Shown here piece by piece: positions 57,807 to 64,000 of a DNA stretch of 64,000 bases. The stretch comes from Wyeomyia smithii. Lineage: Eukaryota > Arthropoda > Insecta > Diptera > Culicidae. Under the pieces are notes generated by a model. The model ran no database searches. It saw only the letters and a program-made list of their open reading frames with translations, and had not been told where the DNA came from. The stretch's first letter is position 1; the number at the start of each line of letters is the position of its first letter. The translations under genes and the position numbers were made by a program. Location: positions 47,863,897 to 47,927,896 of the forward strand of contig NC_073696.1 in NCBI RefSeq assembly GCF_029784165.1, written 5' to 3'.

Positions 57807-58769
57807 ATGTACATGGTCGGTTATTTAAATTCGATGATGATGTTTTTTCCACACATCGCATTGCCACCCTATCGATTATGATATGATACTTCATATGGTA
57901 GAAACAATTTTTATCAGGAGTCCTCAGTTTTTTTTATCCTGTGACGGCATCACTTGCAAGAACTGGGTTGAAACAATTTATCAAACTATTTGATTTATTT
58001 TGTGTGGCACTTTATGACCTCAAAAAAGCAGGCAATAAAAAGATTTATAAAACTTTACGTGTGTTGTTTTGTAGCTGTTTGAACCGATTGTTTGCAAGCG
58101 ATAAAAGTCGTATAAAATCTTCTTTATTTCCAATTCATATTTTGTCACGAAAAACAGCATGCTGCAGCAGTGTTGCTAGAAAAATTCAATGTTGTGCTGT
58201 TCGTCAGATAGTCAATCAGTTTGGGGTGAATAATTTTTTTTTCTTTTTACGGTCTTCAGAAGAGTTTTATTCCTGGAAAATTTCCTTCAAATATCATGTA
58301 CCGATATATTTTTAGGAGCTTATTGAACATCTATGGAAAATACGGAAATTGGGCGCGAAAATAAAGTTCCACCGATCGATCTGAAAATTTACACAGATGT
58401 TATTGGACCCATAAGGAGTACGTGCATGTGAGCTTACATTCATTTATTGTTACACCCTAGCAGTCCAAATCAAATTAAACAACCGATTACAACCTTTCTT
58501 CCCCAGCACTGCCGACAGTATACAAACGATTTACCTTTCTAAACGATGTGTTGTTGGAAGTATAACTCTCAGTAGTTACGTGTAAAAGCTAGCATGCAGA
58601 AATTAAGCCATCATAGTCTATTCGATTACTATTGCAAAAGGATGATTTACTACAATTTGGACCGTTTTTCGCAGCAACACCTCATTCGATTGCAATTGGC
58701 TTGCCAAGTCTACGGATTTGTTTCTCCTCTACGGATGTACTCATCTATTCTCTAATTCCGTGGGAATGC
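57807..58769. other. No gene recognised
   Basis: Open frame of 124 codons at 57941-58315 has no recognisable motif. No repeat ends seen. Confidence 0.45.
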
Positions 58770-58996
58770 GAAGAAATCCGCAGAATCTAAAGATTTACCC
58801 GAAATAATTCTGGCATCTTTGGTTTGCAGCCTTTCAAAGCGGATGAACCAGAAGAGAAAACCGGTAAACCACACTGGTGTTCGGAGATTACCTTTAATAG
58901 CGATCGATTTTGAATCTCCCGTCTGTGTGGGAAGCACCGTCACACAGACATGTCTGTAGCCCTCTGAACATGTCCGGAAATGTTAGTGATTCTGGC
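58770..58996 (-). repeat. Dispersed repeat, copy 2
   Basis: Reverse complement of the repeat at 46080-46275: ctcccgtctgtgtgggaagc and tccggaaatgttagtgat are shared. Class unknown. Confidence 0.55.
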
Positions 58997-59183
58997 CTAC
59001 TCCTGTCCTGATCAGCTCTCTGGGCACAGTTAGTTGTGCGGGTGCTGGTAGCGTGTGTTTACTTGTAGTATGTGTCATTTGCTTGCACACTGCAAAGTGT
59101 GTCAAGAAACAATAAGGGAACCATCCCGTGCCAACGACAAATGGCAATCCACAATGACGATAAATTAAACAAACTTGTCGGTT
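58997..59183. other. Short non-coding gap
   Basis: No recognised feature. Confidence 0.4.
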
Positions 59184-59535
59184 CCACTATTGTGACGCAC
59201 CGTAGCACTTCTTAGCGCCTCAAAATTGTTCTGTTGGAATATTTATCTATCTTATTTTTAATGACTACTATGCAAGTCAGGCTATTTCTATTTCTATTTC
59301 AAGCAGTAAATGTGGAGCTGACGATTGAAAAATGTACTAACTGGGGAAATGGTTAATTAGAAATTTTACGAAAAATATAGTCCAGCAGGTGGGACTCTAT
59401 TGAAATAGATATTATTTTTCTGCCACTCGCCAAAACATTACTAATAGTGAAAAAAAAAGTTATTTTTGAAACAACTCCCTTTTGGATTTCGAGGCGCTAC
59501 GAAGTGCCATCGGGGTTGTCACAATAGTGCCACCC
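59184..59535. mobile_element. MITE with about 45-bp inverted ends and a nested SINE
   Basis: The left end, ccactattgtgacgcaccgt then agcacttcttagcgcctc, is inverted at the right as gaggcgctacgaagtgccat then cggggttgtcacaatagtgc. The interior holds a reversed SINE fragment (59304-59397). No ORF. A solo end lies at 45962-46005. No clear target duplication was found. Confidence 0.7.
59304..59397 (-). mobile_element. Family C SINE fragment (reversed)
   Basis: Its reverse complement matches 52592-52684 base for base apart from scattered changes, from gagtcccacctgctggact to ccacatttact. The tRNA-like head is missing upstream of the T-arm. Confidence 0.8.
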
Positions 59536-60341
59536 AGCAAGTATGTAAACTTCCTGGTCATTGCGAATTACCTTATGCATATGACACAGGATGATTCTCA
59601 TTTTCTTGTTTTTTATTTAGCTAAAAAATTATCCAACGATTTGAGTCGTTGAATTAAACTGGCGGTTTTATCTGTCCTACGTATTAATAATCAAAGCTTA
59701 ATAACAGATTTTTAATTTATATTATTCAAAAAAGCAACATTAACAATAAACATATGATCGCATTTAGTGAGAAAATAATATTTTTCAAGAAATTTTAGCT
59801 CCGCTTTTTTATCGCTTGGAATAAATGCAGAATTGCAGTCACACACTTCATAATTTGCAAGGTATGAAAAGTTCAGCATTGCTTCAAGATGTGTTCGTGG
59901 CCTGAGAAGGGCCGATTGTAGTTTACTTCGAGTTAGTGTGCTTCGTTACACCTTTAGATTAGTTTTAGCTTTCGACCCAGCGTGCTTGACTTGCTCTCTT
60001 GGCAATAGGAAAAGTACAGAAGTTTAAACTGGGCTTCTTCACCACTTGATTTTGGGTGCCATCTTAACGTTACGCTTGTTGGCAGTCATGCAGTTGACAA
60101 AAACTAGTGTACTTCGAGTACAACATTCGACTGCATAGCTACAAACAGTGTGCAGCGCAGTTCATCCTTCTTTTCAAATTTCCCCATTCTATCACCTACG
60201 CCACCTGCTTATTGCGTGTGTTCGCTTTGTAGGTATTTAAGACAGTCACAGGGGTTGTTTCATCATACAGGTAGCAGTTTTGTTCATCGTCACATCGCTA
60301 TTCCGTTCAATCGAATTTGCAAGTTACATTGTCTGTCATTA
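59536..60341. other. No gene recognised
   Basis: Non-coding sequence upstream of the H2A pseudogene; no histone promoter features are evident. Confidence 0.45.
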
Positions 60342-60670
60342 CATGGCAATGGTGGCACAGTCCATGAAGAGACAAAGTTCCGTTCATCTTACGAACTCAT
60401 CGTCTTCTACTCAATGGAAATTTTGCACGTTGGTGCTGGAGTATCTGGCGGCTGAAATGGAATACCTTGCTGCAATAATGTTGGAATTGGCGGGAAATGC
60501 TGCTAGAGATAATGAAACAAGAATCATCCTGCGTCATCTGTAGTTGTCAATCCGCAAAGACGAGGAATTGAACAAGCTTTTATCCGGCATCACTATTGTC
60601 CGGTCCAGAGAGGAGTTTACCGTACATTTAAGCTTTTCTGCTCCCGAAGGAAACGGAACAAGGCATAATT
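60342..60670 (+). pseudogene. Histone H2A pseudogene
   Basis: Core histone H2A normally pairs with H2B in the nucleosome. Across three frames this region gives HRLL..GN.A, VGAG, then LEYLAAEMEYLAAIMLELAG then NAARDNETRIILRHL, stop, LSIRKDEELNKLLSGITI and, after a shift, LPYI, stop, AFLLPKETE. These follow H2A order through the alpha-2, alpha-3 and C-terminal parts. Defects: a Gln codon turned to TAG (60541-60543), loss of one Lys codon after ARDN, a deletion in the N-terminal third and at least two frameshifts. The LLSG.TI and LLPK tail indicate canonical H2A, not H2A.Z. No flanking A-tail is seen, so a processed origin is not shown. Confidence 0.88.
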
Positions 60671-61825
60671 CGATTAATTCCCAGCTTGGTAAAAATTACA
60701 ACCAACCGTCTTTTTAAAGACGATCACATATTTTCAGTTGAAGCAGTAAGAATGAATTTTTGCGTCTAATTAAAAATTAAAATCGGACATAACAGTTTAA
60801 CCAAGCAGGATTCGGTTTCACTTACACTGTTTTGTTCGGACGTTGAAGTTGTACTCTACTGTGTTCCAGCAACCTTTAAAATAAGTTTAGAATGACTTCA
60901 AGGCAATTACGCAACGGTTCTCTTCAAGGTTGAGAGTTGAAAAAGAGTTATTACTGAAACTGACCGCTCCACGCCATCTAATGGCCCAAGTAACATTTTT
61001 ATTACATCTGAGTGTCAGTAAGCATTATGTGACAAATTAAAAAAATCAAGTGCGATCTCTGCAACAAACATCATTACTACTATGTAACCTGAAAAGCGCA
61101 AAATTGAAGTTTATATGCAACTATCCAGTTGTTACTAATGATGTTTCTGTTTGACCATTAGGTAACATGATTTGTAACATATCGATCGCAGTGAAACAGA
61201 TAAAAAACTTGTTTCATGTTACATTGTGCATATCATGAAACTTTTTTCGGTCAAATTTAAGTTTCGATTTAACAAATTTTTCAGACAATTTGTCTACTCA
61301 GTACAGATCCCTCAAAATGCCAAGCGACATATTTGAAAATATAACCAGCATGTTCATGTCATGTTAATGTGAGTGGTTTTCTGTGCTTATACATGAATTT
61401 GACATGCAAATTAAAATCCATGGTGAAACTGACGATTTTGCTCACATAAAAAGCACGCGCCCCAAAAATGTTGGGGCATTCAACAACTTTATTACTTTTA
61501 TTCATCATTCTGGATACTCGTTAAAAATATTTTCCAATGCGTGAACAAATCATGTTTCTAAAAGTAGTTTAATTATCAGCAAAAATTAATAGATTATCCC
61601 TCTCTTATTGTTGGATAACATTGTTGCAGGATATTTTTATATGAAGCAGAAATAATTTGTTTATTTACTCAAAACAATCGCCATTTCTATCATCTCACTC
61701 GGATTTACATTGCCGGTCAATAGAGTGGCTATATCTTTGTTGGAACCAAACACACATATTTATTAAAGAAAAAACAAGTGATCTGAGAGTAGCGCTAGTT
61801 GAAACGAGTCAGTTTAAATGAAGCA
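60671..61825. other. No gene recognised
   Basis: Non-coding; no histone 3' stem-loop noticed after the pseudogene. Confidence 0.45.
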
Positions 61826-61832
61826 TAATGAG

Positions 61833-62890
61833 TCGAGACAGTGGTAATTCGCGGCAAAAAAGTTGAAAATTCGCGGGTGGTAAAATAGAAAATATATAGA
61901 ATTCGCGGTAATTTCGCGGCAACCTTTTCTTTAGAAAGCGCCGAATGAAGTGCTTTTTTGGGTAAAAACAATAAAAAGACTGTTTTAGTCAATTTAATAT
62001 AGGGTAATTTAACCGTACGATTCATGATTTCTTTGCAGAACGGCAACGGACTACTGCCAAATTATCTTCAATCATATTTTGGTGTCGGCATGCACGTATT
62101 ATTCATGTTATTCTGATTCACGCTGCATTCTGCATCTACCGAGTTTCCGGGAATCTATAGATATTTATTTACCAACCGGAAACCTTAAGAAACCGTCCGC
62201 ATTTCGAATAATTACCAAAATTATAATATCAATCTCACTGTTGCCTATTTTTAAATATGCAACAATGTTTGCTACTTGAACTAAACTGCCGTGATATGAC
62301 AAAGTGACGTAAGTGCCATTTTTTCGAAAATGAGTTTTTCATGCCAATTTGTTCATTTTTCAAAGATCTTTCTTTTGACATCTTCCTTTTCGTTTTTACT
62401 TATTCGTACGCTGCATAAAATCAAAAAAAAAACAAAGTGACGTAGGCACCATTTCAATACAAAAGTGCAAAGAAATGCAATCGTTTTTGGGCCGTACTGA
62501 AAAACTGATCACTTGGATCTACGTCACAATGTCATCTCACGGCAGTAAATTGGTACATCTCTCAACTTCGATTTTTCACACTCTGGAACTCTTTCATGCT
62601 GGTCTCCAATCACCAAAATCTTTGCCTCGGAGAGGATCTAGCAACCAAGCCATTCGAAAACAATTCAACCCAGGCTGACAAAATTTCGTTGTAAGAGAGC
62701 AGTTGTACTATTCCATCTTATTGGTTGCGTAGGAAAAGGCCTCCCGTTGCCATAGAGGTGCCCATTAATCTTTAGATTTGTCCGTTTTGCTGTTTTTCGT
62801 GGCATTTCGCGGATTTTTGGTAATTTCGCGGCCGATGCTGGATTTCGCGGAATTCGCGGCTTCCGCGAAATCGCGATTTACCACTGTCCC
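61833..62890. mobile_element. Non-autonomous DNA transposon, GACAGTGGTAA ends
   Basis: gacagtggtaattcgcgg near the left end is mirrored by cgcgatttaccactgtc at the right. TAATGAG occurs on both outer sides (61826-61832 and 62891-62897), a 7- or 8-bp target duplication that suggests hAT-like insertion. Subterminal regions are full of ttcgcggaa-type motifs. It encodes no transposase, and a second MITE is nested at 62286-62545. Confidence 0.7.
62286..62545. mobile_element. 260-bp MITE with CTGCCGTGA ends
   Basis: ctgccgtgatatgacaaagt then gacgta is inverted at the right as tacgtcacaatgtcatctca then cggcag, giving about 26-bp TIRs with few mismatches. Both sides carry TAAA (62282-62285 and 62546-62549). 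It lies inside the larger element at 61833-62890. Confidence 0.8.
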
Positions 62891-62901
62891 TAATGAGAGA
62901 A

Positions 62902-63130
62902 TACACTCAGGTTTTTTCAGGTGTTTTTCTTTCGCGCATTTTCAACTATAGCGGTTTTTCTCACGCGAATTTTCGAATCAGTGCGGTTTTTCCACGCGGG
63001 TTTTCGAATTAATGATTTTTAGTGGATTCTCGGATTAACGTGTATTTTTGCGCGGAATTTTGAATCAGCGCGCATTTTTAAATTAACTTGTTTTTTTTTT
63101 TACGCGGATTTTCGTGTTTAAGCGATTGTA
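62902..63130. mobile_element. Degenerate relative of the CAGTCAGG MITE
   Basis: acactcaggttttttcagg followed by repeated variants of gcggtttttc-acgcg and ttttcgaattaa resembles 14904-15426, but it is one-sided and heavily mutated. Confidence 0.55.
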
Positions 63131-64000
63131 ACCGTATTCCGTAATAAAAATAGGTAATAAAAATAATTGTTACGGAAATATTTTATAAAACATTGTATGG
63201 AAATCTTTTTGTTTTGAAAAAATTTTAATGTCCAAATTTTTAATCAAATTTTTACCAAATATTTGCAATGGTCTCTCAAATAAAAAAAATATGGCATTTT
63301 GAGATAAAGTGTACAAAAACTTTCAGTCGGTAGTAGAATAAATCTGACGTTGTATTCGGAAATCACAATTCGGTCACAATTATCAGCCGTAACTACTATT
63401 AAACTTCGGCATGTTTATTTGTCACTTGTTTATCGTCCAAATTTGTTTCACTGAAACAACGGCATTTCAAATGTTGCCAGTGTATTATCATGTAACAATA
63501 GCTTGACAAATCTTGCCAAGAAGTAACTTATTCTGCCCATGAATCTAGTTATAATGTAACGAAGCGGTTCGCATAGGGAAACCACGGATGAGACGGTCAT
63601 ATTTTTGACGTAGGACTACGTCTAACCGCACTATATTGAGATACATTCTGCGGAAACTGAAACCAAGATGTAACGTTGGAATGAAAGATTTTAAACGGTA
63701 ATACTGATGTAACCACAGGACGGATCACAATAATAAATATGTCTTTGGATTGATAAAATGATGGACAATTTTGTGATTTTTCAGTTATTTTTATCACTTC
63801 ATTGTTAAACAGTGAAAATTCCATAAAAGTTTCAGGGTCGAGTTTTCACGAACAATGTACCAATCACATGCAAGCACGCCTGGCACAGACTTCATGAATA
63901 GACACCAACTTCCTGCTGTGTTTTCTGCATAGCAGTGGCAAAAAAAATTTGACAGAATCTACCCGTCCCAATAGGTCAACTAATGTTTGCTTCCATGAGC
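63131..64000. other. No gene recognised
   Basis: Non-coding to the window end. Confidence 0.45.

Noticed and set aside
1..64000. CRISPR arrays, bacterial operons, rRNA genes
   Set aside because: The sequence is eukaryotic in character; spaced identical repeats here are minisatellites or transposon units without unique spacers.

Overview
The window looks like intergenic or intronic DNA from an insect, most likely a mosquito-like dipteran. It is AT-rich and holds no host gene I can recognise with confidence. It does hold an RNase H-bearing non-LTR retrotransposon, several tRNA-derived SINEs, many short terminal-inverted-repeat elements (MITEs), a Helitron, a Foldback-like element and a histone H2A pseudogene. 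Assignment to mosquitoes is inference from repeat style; no diagnostic gene is present.

Layout. Bases 1-8.2 kb: a full-length, apparently intact I-group LINE on the minus strand (71-5944), with a 12-bp target duplication. It is inserted into an older, decayed relative whose pieces lie at 1-70 and 5957 to about 8000. 8.2-13.6 kb: mostly featureless, with a MITE end and a Helitron-like fragment. 13.6-15.6 kb: two SINEs and a hAT-like MITE that carries a second MITE inserted at a TA. 15.6-22 kb: no gene; one small possible exon and a pair of octamer motifs near 18.5 kb. 22-23.7 kb: two diverged direct copies of a promoter-like unit (TATA box and initiator 30 bp apart), the second with a small insertion carrying TATCGATA motifs.

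25.4-34.9 kb is the most striking part: about 9.4 kb of an almost pure CCCAAT hexamer array (G-rich strand GGGATT), organised into nested, repeated variant blocks. It begins inside a MITE whose uninterrupted relative lies at 49.7-50.1 kb. Decayed arrays of the same period lie at 35.9-36.5 and 37.6-37.9 kb. The long open frames here are by-products of the hexamer and are not annotated as genes.

42-64 kb is a patchwork of mobile DNA: dead fragments of a second LINE family (43.9-45.9 kb), a non-autonomous Helitron (46.3-48.4 kb) with about 125-bp tandem units and a recent 364-bp duplication, SINEs, a Foldback-like element with inverted 15/16-bp minisatellite arms and 9-bp flanking repeats (53.1-54.0 kb), tRNA-like and foldback inverted repeats (54.3-55.6 kb), a MITE at 59.2-59.5 kb, a histone H2A pseudogene (60.3-60.7 kb), and a 1.06-kb element containing a nested 260-bp MITE (61.8-62.9 kb).

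Only the two LINE open reading frames look like intact protein-coding genes; they would together form one retrotransposition ribonucleoprotein.
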